Below are positions 27,555 through 36,876 of a stretch of 45,532 nt of DNA, piece after piece. The notes under the pieces were generated by a model. It ran no database searches, had not been told where the DNA came from, and saw nothing but the letters and a program-made list of their open reading frames with translations. This stretch comes from Morganella psychrotolerans (GTDB lineage: Bacteria; Pseudomonadota; Gammaproteobacteria; Enterobacterales; Enterobacteriaceae), in assembly GCF_001676055.1 (NCBI RefSeq), contig NZ_LZEX01000014.1, positions 1 to 45,532 on the forward strand, written 5' to 3'. The first letter of the stretch is position 1; each line of letters opens with the position of its first letter. The translations under genes were made by a program, and so were the position numbers.

Positions 27555-27878
27555 ATGAAGTTGAATATAGATAAATGCTTATCTTTTATTGGAAGCCACG
27601 CTTGGTTCTTCATCTTTGGAGCCGTATCATTTCAGATTATTAGTATGGTTGTACTGGCTCGAAGCTTCTTTGTCGATGCGTTCCTCGATACCGCTATAAT
27701 CGCTGCGGCCATTCAAATGGTGGCTATTATTTTCATGGCTGTTTCCCGTCATGCAATAAAGATACGTATGTTAGATTCGGCTGGTGGTCCAGAGGCTTAC
27801 CTTGCACAAAAAATTGAGTGGCCGGGCGACCCGTTCTACACGGGGTCAGTTTGGATATCGAAAATTATTGTACGTTAG
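27555..27878 (+). pseudogene. Membrane protein gene truncated by the Tn3-family transposon
   Basis: The native frame encodes about 96 residues with two membrane helices (about 15-35 and 45-68) up to GDPFYTG, then runs into the transposon terminal repeat at 27842 and stops at 27876-27878 inside it. The rest of the gene is not found on the other side of the transposon, consistent with the lack of target duplication. The ATG follows TTGGAGTCT. Family unknown. Confidence 0.6.
27842..27877 (+). repeat. Tn3-family left terminal inverted repeat
   Basis: Thirty-six bases beginning GGGGTCAGTTTGG, an exact reverse complement of 34705-34740. It is the TnpA binding and cleavage end, and it cuts a membrane-protein gene. 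Confidence 0.93.
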
Positions 27879-28061
27879 GCTCATTTTTTGACCATCAATG
27901 ATGAGCCAATATCTGGCGAAATTTAACAGAACCGCCTATACCCCAAATCCCGTATCGGTAGATATCATTTTTGTAGTAACTTTCCTTCCGACAGTATCAC
28001 AGCCAAAAATAATATAAATATATGATTTATATCGCAAATAAAGGTAGTTATGTTTATTCTT

Positions 28062-28120
28062 AGTTATACTATAGTGGAGTATGCATTGACAATAATTATA
28101 TACTCCACTATAGTATAACT
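28062..28120 (+). promoter_or_regulatory. frm promoter with FrmR operator
   Basis: A sigma-70 promoter has TTGACA at 28086-28091, a 17-base spacer and TATAGT at 28109-28114. A 21-base perfect inverted repeat, arms 28062-28082 and 28100-28120 with core ACTATAGTGGAGTAT, covers the -10 box. The core is close to the known E. coli FrmR site, which has ACTATAGGGGGGTAT. FrmR bound here should block transcription until formaldehyde crosslinks it. Confidence 0.85.
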
Positions 28121-28140
28121 CAAAAATGGTGAGGTAAATA

Positions 28141-28417
28141 ATGCCCAGTACTCCTGAAGAGAAAAAAAAAGGTCCTTACCCGTGTTCGCCGTATTCGGGG
28201 TCAGATTGATGCTCTGGAAAGAGCGCTGGAAAATGGTGCTGAATGCCGTTCCATTCTTCAGCAGATAGCTGCCGTTCGCGGAGCAGCTAACGGTCTTATG
28301 GCAGAGGTGCTCGAGAGCCACATACGGGAAACCTTTGACCAGAATGACAGCTACAGCCATGAAATCAGTAAATCCGTTGACGATACGATTGAACTGGTTC
28401 GCGCCTATCTTAAATAG
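28141..28417 (+). CDS. frmR: FrmR formaldehyde-sensing repressor (apparent +1 frameshift)
   Basis: FrmR is a CsoR/RcnR-family repressor that reacts with formaldehyde through its N-terminal Pro2 and Cys35. The sequence starts [10 protein letters not shown] and continues in another frame as [35 protein letters not shown] and ESHIRETF. The break is at the A9 run 28162-28170; eight A would give the intact protein of 91 residues. Pro2, Cys35 and the conserved His near 60 are all present in the repaired frame. If the extra A is real, the frm operon is derepressed; the run is also long enough for slippage. GAGGT precedes the ATG, and frmA follows 30 bases after the stop. Confidence 0.88.
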
Positions 28418-29557
<1,140 letters not shown>

Positions 29558-29598
29558 TAGCGTCTTAACTGAGTCAAACCAACTGAAGGAAATGGATC

Positions 29599-29997
29599 AT
29601 GGCAACACCTGTAATTTCTGGTAATGACGTTTTTTCCCACGTCTTCATCGGTGCATCCGATGTTGAAAAATCCGCTGATTTTTACGATGCTGTCCTCGGT
29701 ACGCTTGGCATCAATAACCTCGGCCCGTTTGGCAATGGCTGGGTACTTTATGGTCGTGAAAAGCCAGCCTTTATTATTGCACGTCCGGGCAACGGTGAAG
29801 CGCCATTGGCCAACGGCGTTACTGTCGGCTTTGCAGCTGCAAGTCCGGAAGAAGTTGATGCTTTCCACGCCGCGGGCCTTGCCGCCGGAGGGAAAGATGA
29901 AGGTCAGCCTGGCCCGCGCAGCCATCTCCCTGGAGCCTATGCAGCCTACCTGCGAGACCCTGCGGGTAACAAAATCACGGCTTATACGTTCATCTGA
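29599..29997 (+). CDS. VOC/glyoxalase-family protein in the frm operon
   Basis: The 132-residue protein has the vicinal-oxygen-chelate pattern: an N-terminal HVFIGASDVEKSADFYDAVL strand-helix segment, HLPGAYAAYLRDPAGNKI near the C-terminus, and two beta-alpha-beta-beta-beta repeats. Possible metal ligands are the His in the first segment and the glutamate or His in the second half. It lies between frmA and frmB, 41 bases after frmA, so it is probably part of the same response, perhaps acting on glutathione adducts. The reaction is not known from sequence. Confidence 0.8.
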   Translation: MATPVISGNDVFSHVFIGASDVEKSADFYDAVLGTLGINNLGPFGNGWVLYGREKPAFIIARPGNGEAPLANGVTVGFAAASPEEVDAFHAAGLAAGGKDEGQPGPRSHLPGAYAAYLRDPAGNKITAYTFI

Positions 29998-30016
29998 CGT
30001 CCGGCTATAAAGAGAC

Positions 30017-30041
30017 TTCCCCTGACTCCCTGTCAGGGGAA
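30017..30041 (+). promoter_or_regulatory. Intercistronic hairpin before frmB
   Basis: TTCCCCTGAC (30017-30026) and GTCAGGGGAA (30032-30041) form a perfect 10-bp stem with a 5-base loop. It lies 21 bases before the frmB start and has no T-run, so it may stabilise or partly attenuate the transcript. Confidence 0.55.
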
Positions 30042-30062
30042 ATAACCATGAGACAGAGGCTA

Positions 30063-30899
30063 ATGGAACTCATCGAGCAGCATGCCAGCGCTGGCGGCTG
30101 GCAAAACGTATACCGCCATAATTCACAAACACTTAATTGTGAGATGAATTTCGGTGTTTATCTTCCCCCCAAAGCAGCAACAGAAAAACTGCCGGTCCTG
30201 TACTGGCTCTCGGGTCTGACCTGTACGGAGCAGAATTTCATCACCAAATCGGGTATGCAGCATTATGCCGCCAGGAACAACATCATCGTCGTTGTTCCTG
30301 ATACCAGTCCCCGTGGAGAGCATGTCGCAGATGCTGACAGCTACGATCTGGGCCAGGGTGCCGGATTTTATCTGAACGCGACGGAACATCCGTGGAACAC
30401 GCATTACAGGATGTATGACTATATTCTCCATGAGCTTCCGGATGTTGTCATGGAGCATTTACCTGTAACATCAAGGAAATCAATATCCGGTCACTCCATG
30501 GGGGGGCTGGGAGCGCTGGTTCTGTCGCTGCGAAATCCTGATGAATATGTGAGTGTATCGGCATTTTCACCAATAGTGTCACCTTCTCAGGTGCCATGGG
30601 GACAACAGGCATTCACCGCGTACCTGGGTGAAAATAAAAAAACGTGGGAGCACTACGATCCCGTCAGTCTCATTTTACAGGGTGCGAAATTACCAGAAAT
30701 TTTTATTGACCAGGGATTAAGTGACGCCTTTTATGAAGATCAGTTACGCACTAAAAGTCTTGAAAGAGTGTGCAACGAGATGAACATCAACACATCATTC
30801 CGATATCATACTGGTTACGACCACAGCTATTATTTCATTTCCAGCTTTATTGGTGAGCACATTGCTTACCATGCCAACAGGCTCAGGCTGTCAGCATGA
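30063..30899 (+). CDS. frmB: S-formylglutathione hydrolase
   Basis: FrmB hydrolyses S-formylglutathione to formate and glutathione, completing formaldehyde detoxification. I chose the ATG at 30063 (MELIEQHAS), matching E. coli FrmB; AGAGG lies just upstream. An ATG at 30048 adds five residues. The 278-residue serine esterase has the nucleophile elbow GHSMGG (Ser near 145), Asp in DQGLSDAFY and His in GYDHSYYF. It is intact and the last gene of the operon. Confidence 0.96.
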   Translation: MELIEQHASAGGWQNVYRHNSQTLNCEMNFGVYLPPKAATEKLPVLYWLSGLTCTEQNFITKSGMQHYAARNNIIVVVPDTSPRGEHVADADSYDLGQGAGFYLNATEHPWNTHYRMYDYILHELPDVVMEHLPVTSRKSISGHSMGGLGALVLSLRNPDEYVSVSAFSPIVSPSQVPWGQQAFTAYLGENKKTWEHYDPVSLILQGAKLPEIFIDQGLSDAFYEDQLRTKSLERVCNEMNINTSFRYHTGYDHSYYFISSFIGEHIAYHANRLRLSA

Positions 30900-30926
30900 G
30901 TTGATTTCCAGCCTCAGAAAATGTGC

Positions 30927-31562
30927 TTAATTTTCAGGCCTGAACAGGGCCTGAATCCTGCAGACCTGAGATGTGCTGTAACCGGTGGCTTCAGCAGTTT
31001 CTCTTATGCTCAGTTTCTTGACCTGTCGGTAATACAGAACTTTCTTATGTCGTTCCTGATCGGCCTGTTTGCCCCGGTATTTTCCCAGCGTATGTGCCCG
31101 TTCAATTCCCTGCTTCTGCCGATGGCGGCGGCTCAGCCAGTCCTTATGCGACATCGCGGCCATCAGGTCGATAAGCATATTATTGATGGCGGTTATCACG
31201 GCGCGGGTGATTGGGTCAGCCTGCGAAGGATCTTTATCTGACAGCGCCTGCCATGAGGTGGGTACATCGAGGCTGACAATCCGCAGCTCGTGTTGCTCGA
31301 TTTGCTTTTTCAGCGTCATCCAGTCGCTGTTGCTCAGACGGGTCAGACGGTCTATCTGCTCGACCAGTAAAATATCATTGCGGTGACTGTCCATCAGTAA
31401 GCGCCCCAGTTCCGGGCGGTCAAGTTTTGTACCGCTGATGTTCTCCCGGTAGTAACTGGCTATTTTATGTCCCCGCTCCTGAACAAACTGCTCCAGCATC
31501 TCTTTTGCCCGATCGGCGAACTGATCTTCCGTCGATGCCCTTAAATAAGCTCTGATGAACAT
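30927..31562 (-). CDS. tnpR: TnpR serine resolvase
   Basis: The 211-residue protein is a small serine recombinase. The catalytic Ser is in RAYLRASTEDQ, followed by the conserved arginines of LDRPELGRLL and EQIDRLTRLS, then a C-terminal helix-turn-helix (LSIRETAEATGYSTSQVCR). It resolves the cointegrates made by TnpA at the res site between the two divergent genes. The gene is intact. Confidence 0.93.
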   Translation of the reverse strand: MFIRAYLRASTEDQFADRAKEMLEQFVQERGHKIASYYRENISGTKLDRPELGRLLMDSHRNDILLVEQIDRLTRLSNSDWMTLKKQIEQHELRIVSLDVPTSWQALSDKDPSQADPITRAVITAINNMLIDLMAAMSHKDWLSRRHRQKQGIERAHTLGKYRGKQADQERHKKVLYYRQVKKLSIRETAEATGYSTSQVCRIQALFRPEN

Positions 31563-31729
31563 TTTTCCACCACGTTATCGCATTTAAGTTATTGCATTTA
31601 ATCTATCGCATATAGGTTATGTCATTCATCGTGTGCCGTCACGTTTTGAATATGGCGTCAGGGTGTACCCTTATGCGATAAGCATTTCTGTTAAAAATAC
31701 CGCATCGGATAATTTACGAGGGAAACTAT
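31563..31729. promoter_or_regulatory. res site between tnpR and tnpA
   Basis: The 167-base gap between the divergent genes contains repeated GTTATCGCATTTAA-like units near 31573-31620 (TTATCGCATTTAA, TTATTGCATTTAA, CTATCGCATATAG) and a GGGTGTACCCTTATGCGATAAG segment around 31660. This is the expected position and arrangement for resolvase-binding subsites, which also hold both promoters. Confidence 0.7.
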
Positions 31730-34717
31730 ATGGCAAGGAGGCAGATTCTTTCTCTGTCGGAAAGAGAATCATTACTGGCATTACCGGACGAAGAGTTAAC
31801 GCTGACCCGGATGGCGTATTTCAGTGAACATGATCTGGCACTTATCAGTGCTCACCGTAAACCTGCCAGCCGTTTTGGTTTTGCCGTCCTTCTTTGCTAT
31901 CTGAAAAATGTCGGCTTTACCCCGGATAAAAAAATCCCTCCCTCTGATGCGCTGCTGAAGCATATCGCCAGCAGGCTAAAACTTACCGGGGATCTCTGGC
32001 CAGCTTACCTTTCCGGCAGGGAAACCACGCGACGCGAACATTTAACCGAACTGTACCGCTATCTTGGCTTAAAAGCGTTCACCGGCAAAATACAGCAGGA
32101 CTGTATTACACACCTGCTGCCGATGGCGACGCGCACCGATAAAGGTATTCTCCTGGCCGAAGAACTACTGGTCTGGCTCCGGCAGAACAACGTGATAATC
32201 CCCTCGATTGATGTCGTGGAGCGTTCCTGTGCTGAGGCCATGGCAGGCGGCGATAAAATCGTGTTTCAGACCCTGAATGCCCCGTTAACTCCGGCTCACA
32301 GGGATGCTCTGGATTGTTTACTTGAGTCATCGGATAATCAGTCTTCCAGGCTGACATGGCTTCTGCAACCTCCGGGTAAAATCAATGGTAAGAACGTGCT
32401 GCAACACCTTGATCGGCTCAGTAGCATTGAATCGCTGGCATTACCGGAAGGTATAGATCGTACCATTCACCAGAACCGGTTGCTGAAACTGGCGCGGGAA
32501 GGCCGAAAGATGAGCAGCCGGGATTTGACCCGATTTTCAGCAGCCCGGCGTCATGCGATCCTGGTGTGCGTGCTGGAAGAAGCCAGAGCCACACTGACAG
32601 ACGAAGTGATTGAGTTGCATGAGCGAATGCTGAACAGCCTTTTCAGCAAAGCCAAAAGAACACAGGCTGAGCGCCTTCAGCAGACCGGAAAGCTGATCCA
32701 GTCAAAACTGAAGCAGTACATCAATGTCGGTCAGGCGCTGTCTGATGCCCGTGATTCCGGGGGAGATCCATGGCTCGCAATAGAAAACATACTCCCATGG
32801 CCTGAATTTGTCGCCAGTCTGGAGGAAACACGCCATCTCGCCAGAAAAAATAATTTTGACCCGCTGCATATTATTACCGAGAAATACAGCACATTACGGA
32901 AATATGCCCCGCGCATGTTGTCAGCTTTACAGTTAATCGCAACTCCGGCAGCGCAACCTCTGGCTGATGCGCTGGTTGTGATCAAGGATATGTACCGGAA
33001 GCAGTCACGTAAAGTTCCGGCCACCGCGCCGCTTGAGTTTGTCCCAGAAAGTTGGCGCAAGGTGGTAATTACACCTGCGGGTATTGACCGGCAGTACTAT
33101 GAATTTTGTGCGCTCAGCGAGCTTAAGGGGGCGTTGCGTTCCGGGGACATCTGGGTTAAAGGTTCACGCCGCTACAAAAATTTTGATGATTACCTCATTC
33201 CCGAAAAGGACTTTGACAAACTCACACCGGCGCTGCCACTTCCCGTATCTGCTGATTATCATGAGTACATTACCAGCCGTATGACCCTGCTTCAGTCCAG
33301 GCTTGAAGAGGTCAATGCCATGGCTGCCCTTGGTGAACTGCCCGATGTGGAAATATCTTACAGGGGCGTAAAAGTCTCTCCGCTGGATAACAGCGTTCCG
33401 GTGCAGGTTTCACCGCTGGCAGAGCTGGTTTACAGCATGCTACCGCGCCCTAAAATCACGGAAATTCTCGATGAGGTAAACAGCTGGACGACGTTTACCC
33501 GACATTTTTCGCATATAAAAACTGACATTACCCGTCCCGATATCCGCCTGCTTCTCACCACCATTCTTGCGGATGGCATCAATCTTGGCCTGACCAAAAT
33601 GGCGGAAGCCTGCCCCGGTAGCACCAAATCATCACTCGAAGATATTCAGGCATGGTACATCCGCGACGAAACCTATTCAGCAGCCCTTGCAAAGCTGGTA
33701 AACGCGCAGGGGAAAAGGCCGCTGGCGGCATTCTGGGGAGACGGGACAACATCATCATCAGATGGACAGAATTTCAGAACAGGCAGATCAGGCCGCTACG
33801 CAGGGCAGGTTAACCCAAAATACGGGCAGGAGCCCGGACGTCAGTTTTATACCCATATTTCGGATCAATACAGCCCGTTTTACACCTGCATAATCAGTCG
33901 GGTCAGAGATTCAACCCATGTGCTCGATGGCTTGCTGTACCACGAAAGCGACCTGGAAATCAGGGAGCATTACACCGATACAGCGGGTTTCACCGATCAT
34001 GTCTTTGCCCTGATGCATCTGCTGGGATTTGCGTTCTGTCCGCGAATCAGGGATCTCCACGACAAGAAGCTATTTATCAAAGGGAAAGCAGGCCAGTACC
34101 CGGCGCTTCAGTCACTGATATCAACAACCAGCCTGAATCTGAAAGAGATCGAAATTCACTGGCGTGAAGTGCTGCGTCTGGCAACCTCGATAAAGCAGGG
34201 AACCGTGACGGCATCCCTGATGCTGAAAAAGCTTGCCAGCTACCCCAAGCAAAACGGGCTGGCCAAAGCACTGAGAGAAATTGGCCGTATTGAACGAACT
34301 CTGTTTATGCTCGACTGGTTCCGCGATCCTGCACTGCGTCGGCGGGTACAGGCGGGGCTGAATAAAGGTGAAGCCCGTAACGCGCTGGCGCGAGCGGTAT
34401 TTATGCACCGGCTGGGAGAAATCAGGGATCGAAAACCGGAAAATCAGAGCTATCGCGCCAGTGGACTGACGCTCCTGACAGCTGCCATATCCCTGTGGAA
34501 TACCGTCTATATGGAAAGAGCTGTCGATGCTCTGAAGCGTAAGGGAGTGAAGATCAACGAGCAACTGCTGTCGCATTTGTCCCCGCTAGGCTGGGAACAC
34601 ATCAATCTGACAGGCGATTATATATGGAAAAGCAACCGGATACCGTCAGCCGGTAAGTTTCGTCGGCTGAGGCCAGCTAAATTAGGCAGGTCAAAAAATA
34701 ACCTTAACGTACAATAA
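31730..34717 (+). CDS. tnpA: Tn3-family transposase TnpA
   Basis: The 995-residue product has the typical Tn3 TnpA length. The N-terminal DNA-binding region (MARRQILSLSERESLLALPD) is followed by the conserved catalytic part with the first Asp in FWGDGTTSSSDGQ, the second in FCPRIRDLHDKK or the preceding VLDGLLYHES segment, and the Glu in REIGRIERTLFMLDW. The ATG has GAGGG upstream. It acts on the 36-base ends by replicative transposition. The gene is intact. Confidence 0.97.
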   Translation: MARRQILSLSERESLLALPDEELTLTRMAYFSEHDLALISAHRKPASRFGFAVLLCYLKNVGFTPDKKIPPSDALLKHIASRLKLTGDLWPAYLSGRETTRREHLTELYRYLGLKAFTGKIQQDCITHLLPMATRTDKGILLAEELLVWLRQNNVIIPSIDVVERSCAEAMAGGDKIVFQTLNAPLTPAHRDALDCLLESSDNQSSRLTWLLQPPGKINGKNVLQHLDRLSSIESLALPEGIDRTIHQNRLLKLAREGRKMSSRDLTRFSAARRHAILVCVLEEARATLTDEVIELHERMLNSLFSKAKRTQAERLQQTGKLIQSKLKQYINVGQALSDARDSGGDPWLAIENILPWPEFVASLEETRHLARKNNFDPLHIITEKYSTLRKYAPRMLSALQLIATPAAQPLADALVVIKDMYRKQSRKVPATAPLEFVPESWRKVVITPAGIDRQYYEFCALSELKGALRSGDIWVKGSRRYKNFDDYLIPEKDFDKLTPALPLPVSADYHEYITSRMTLLQSRLEEVNAMAALGELPDVEISYRGVKVSPLDNSVPVQVSPLAELVYSMLPRPKITEILDEVNSWTTFTRHFSHIKTDITRPDIRLLLTTILADGINLGLTKMAEACPGSTKSSLEDIQAWYIRDETYSAALAKLVNAQGKRPLAAFWGDGTTSSSDGQNFRTGRSGRYAGQVNPKYGQEPGRQFYTHISDQYSPFYTCIISRVRDSTHVLDGLLYHESDLEIREHYTDTAGFTDHVFALMHLLGFAFCPRIRDLHDKKLFIKGKAGQYPALQSLISTTSLNLKEIEIHWREVLRLATSIKQGTVTASLMLKKLASYPKQNGLAKALREIGRIERTLFMLDWFRDPALRRRVQAGLNKGEARNALARAVFMHRLGEIRDRKPENQSYRASGLTLLTAAISLWNTVYMERAVDALKRKGVKINEQLLSHLSPLGWEHINLTGDYIWKSNRIPSAGKFRRLRPAKLGRSKNNLNVQ

Positions 34718-34740
34718 TTTTCGATATCCAAACTGACCCC
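34705..34740 (-). repeat. Tn3-family right terminal inverted repeat
   Basis: Exact reverse complement of 27842-27877, ending CCAAACTGACCCC at 34740. The tnpA stop lies just inside the element, before this repeat. Confidence 0.93.
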
Positions 34741-34913
34741 ATGAATGGCTTCGCACTAAAGCCCATGCCCCTAACACCTTTCTTGGTTAATTCCCTTACG
34801 AATAACCATATCTTGCCTTTGCCCCTGAAAATTGTATAAAGTATGGATAAATATACAGCCCCTGTTTCGGCGGGGGGATTTGCAAGTTACCCTTTTTTCG
34901 GGGATTGATTACG

Positions 34914-35798
34914 ATGAACATCGCAGAAACCTTCCATCGCCTGGAAGACTCTCTGGCGTTGCTCAAGCGCGTGCTGGCACAAAAGTCGCCTCTTTATGCT
35001 CGTGTTTGTGTAATTCCGCCAGTTGCTGACGGCGATGAGACTTTACCCGTTAACCGCATCGAACCAGAATTACTGTACGGTGCCCAGGCTATTGAACAAA
35101 CTCAGAAAGCCTTTACCGATCTGCATATCAAAGACGGGTTATCCCAAAAATCGACACGTCGTACCGCTGGCGTGCTTTGGTATGATGATGAAACGCCTGA
35201 GTTCGCGGCAGAAGTCATGGCGCTAATAACGAGCATTAACGCAATAAAGCTGTCGATTCAAGAGCACATTATTACTGGATTCAGTTCGCAGAATGCGCGC
35301 TTCTCCGCACTGCATAATGCCTGTCCGGGCGTAATGACGCTGCATCTATACCGGCAAATTAGAGCCTGGCATAAGGCCGATATTCAGTCCATTCGTTTCT
35401 CGTGGCAGAAGAAGTCTTTATTGCGGATCCCGGATAAGGCCAAACTACTCGCCAGCATGCAGGCCGATGTCATAGATAATAGTGAAGTGACTGTACCGGT
35501 CGGTAATTTGGCTCAGCGGATAGCTAATACCCCGCAAGACAAATTACGTCTGCGTCGTCCGGCTAAAATACAGCCGGTGGCAAACATTCAGTTTCGCGCA
35601 GATATCGAAGGTGAACCGCCAACGCTGAAAACTGTAACTGCATTAATGCCATACATCATCATCCAGAATCAGCGGTTAGAAGTGAAACCACTTCAGAACT
35701 ATTCACCGCGCGATATTCAGCGAAGTAAAGACCGACTCGCAACCGAGGTGATCGGGACTTTCCACGGCGAGACTATTGAAATGCTATTAGGGAGATAA
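34914..35798 (+). CDS. tus: Plasmid-encoded Tus-like replication terminus-binding protein
   Basis: Tus binds Ter sites and blocks the replicative helicase from one side. The 294-residue protein matches the Tus family in VNRIEPE (LNRIE in E. coli), TAGVLWYDD (LPGVLCYQ), ACPGVMTLHLYRQI (LPGLITLNAYRTL), IRFSWQKKSLLRI and KLRLRRPAKIQPVANIQF (KLKIKRPVKVQPIARV). The ATG at 34914 was preferred over a TTG three codons upstream. No perfect Ter site was found in the window. It begins an operon with two downstream genes, 12 and 19 bases apart. Two long recognised blocks make the call secure; the role on the plasmid is inferred. Confidence 0.88.
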   Translation: MNIAETFHRLEDSLALLKRVLAQKSPLYARVCVIPPVADGDETLPVNRIEPELLYGAQAIEQTQKAFTDLHIKDGLSQKSTRRTAGVLWYDDETPEFAAEVMALITSINAIKLSIQEHIITGFSSQNARFSALHNACPGVMTLHLYRQIRAWHKADIQSIRFSWQKKSLLRIPDKAKLLASMQADVIDNSEVTVPVGNLAQRIANTPQDKLRLRRPAKIQPVANIQFRADIEGEPPTLKTVTALMPYIIIQNQRLEVKPLQNYSPRDIQRSKDRLATEVIGTFHGETIEMLLGR

Positions 35799-35810
35799 TT
35801 CATACCGCAT

Positions 35811-36134
35811 ATGAATTACTATAAAATATACAATAAGGATGTCGATGCCTGGCTAAGACAAGATCAGTCAGGCTTTACCGATGAAGAACATGCAGGCTTC
35901 TGGCCGGAGCCTGCTATCATCAATATTGAACAGAGTGACGTTCAAAAACCTGTGTATTTCTCACCTTCAGCAACCACCTTGAAACTCATTGAGTTCGGGG
36001 TGTACGACTTTTGTGGTCGCTGGCCGGAGCGTCCAGAGCTGGCCCAAAAGCATCTTTTCTCTTGTCAGAACCTTGAATTTCGTCACCTGAAAGCGACGTA
36101 TTACTATAAGGAAACCTTAGGTAATACGACCTGA
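35811..36134 (+). CDS. Small hypothetical protein between tus and the cas6e-like gene
   Basis: The 107-residue protein starts 12 bases after the tus-like gene and ends 19 bases before the cas6e-like gene, so all three are probably co-transcribed. It is soluble, rich in aromatic residues (MNYYKIYNKDVDAWLRQ, VYDFCGRWPERPEL), and shows no recognised family. Its constant position would suggest a partner for one of its neighbours. Confidence 0.6.
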   Translation: MNYYKIYNKDVDAWLRQDQSGFTDEEHAGFWPEPAIINIEQSDVQKPVYFSPSATTLKLIEFGVYDFCGRWPERPELAQKHLFSCQNLEFRHLKATYYYKETLGNTT

Positions 36135-36153
36135 GGCCTCTGGTGAGATAACA

Positions 36154-36723
36154 ATGAAATATTATGAAAGTACGCTGCGCTTGAGGATCCCCTCAACCGA
36201 TTTGTATGGAATACATCAGCATCTGGATTTTTTCATTCAAGAGCAAAGTAAAGCCAAGTTACCGTATTCATTCCTCGTACAACCGGGCACGGGCAACGAT
36301 TCTCGTATCCTCTTACGTACAGCACAGCCTATCGGTGTTCCTGGTGAAAAGCACCTGAGCGCGACCTTTACTGAAGGCCAAAAAATCACCCTCTGTGGAT
36401 CTATGGCCGTCGTGCGTCGTGAAACTGTCAACGGTCGGAAGCGAGAAGTTACCCCTCCACACCACGAACTGAACGAATTCATCCATTACCGCCTTGAGCG
36501 GGCAGGGTTTACTCCCCACCATGTCGGGGTATACGAAACGAAAAAGAATATTATTCAGAAGCCAGACCACCGCCATCAGAAAGGTCACCGGATCGTCGTG
36601 CCGACGACAGAATTCATTGCCACAGGTAATGTCGCGTCAGTAGAGGAATTCGAGCAAGCCTTTGTATTCGGAGTAGGCAGGAAACGAATTTTTGGCGTTG
36701 GTCAGATATCCCTCATCAGTTGA
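36154..36723 (+). CDS. cas6e: Orphan Cas6e (CasE/Cse3)-like CRISPR RNA endoribonuclease
   Basis: Cas6e cuts type I-E CRISPR transcripts within each repeat. The 189-residue product (199 in E. coli) follows the family: a first beta strand, then TDLYGIHQHL with His21 at the position of the catalytic His20 of E. coli (RDLYQLHQGL), then YSFLVQPG...RILLRTAQP, the C-terminal EFEQAFVFGVGRKRIFGVG-type glycine loop (second half GVGRKRIFGVGQISL, equivalent to GIGPAKSMGCGLLSL). No Cas genes or CRISPR array occur in the window, so it is an orphan. It may process RNA of host CRISPR arrays, inhibit them or act on another RNA. Confidence 0.8.
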   Translation: MKYYESTLRLRIPSTDLYGIHQHLDFFIQEQSKAKLPYSFLVQPGTGNDSRILLRTAQPIGVPGEKHLSATFTEGQKITLCGSMAVVRRETVNGRKREVTPPHHELNEFIHYRLERAGFTPHHVGVYETKKNIIQKPDHRHQKGHRIVVPTTEFIATGNVASVEEFEQAFVFGVGRKRIFGVGQISLIS

Positions 36724-36742
36724 GCCGACGCGTAACCTCCAC

Positions 36743-36768
36743 AAAGCCGGTCAATACCGGCTCTTTCC
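36743..36768 (+). terminator. Terminator-like hairpin after the cas6e-like gene
   Basis: AAAGCCGGT pairs with ACCGGCTCTTT across a CAAT loop at 36743-36766. The T-run is short, so it is a weak rho-independent terminator. Confidence 0.6.
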
Positions 36769-36819
36769 ATTCTCTGCGACGACCCTTATCTATTGTGTAC
36801 TGATCTGTAAAAATAGTTA

Positions 36820-36835
36820 TTGACTGACCAGTCAA
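36820..36835. promoter_or_regulatory. Candidate TetR-family operator upstream of the regulator gene
   Basis: TTGACTGACCAGTCAA is a near-perfect 16-base palindrome lying 41 bases before the regulator start, a usual place for autoregulation by a TetR-family protein. Confidence 0.55.
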
Positions 36836-36876
36836 CAACTGGTTTACTTGCGTAAAATACAATGAGAGGAATAACC

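Noticed and set aside
30921-31241. Plus-strand open frame across tnpR
   Set aside because: It overlaps the clearly conserved resolvase gene on the other strand and has no family match.
34741-34913. Ter site upstream of the tus-like gene
   Set aside because: An AT-rich segment around 34830 has a loose resemblance, but it lacks the conserved GTTGTAAC core.
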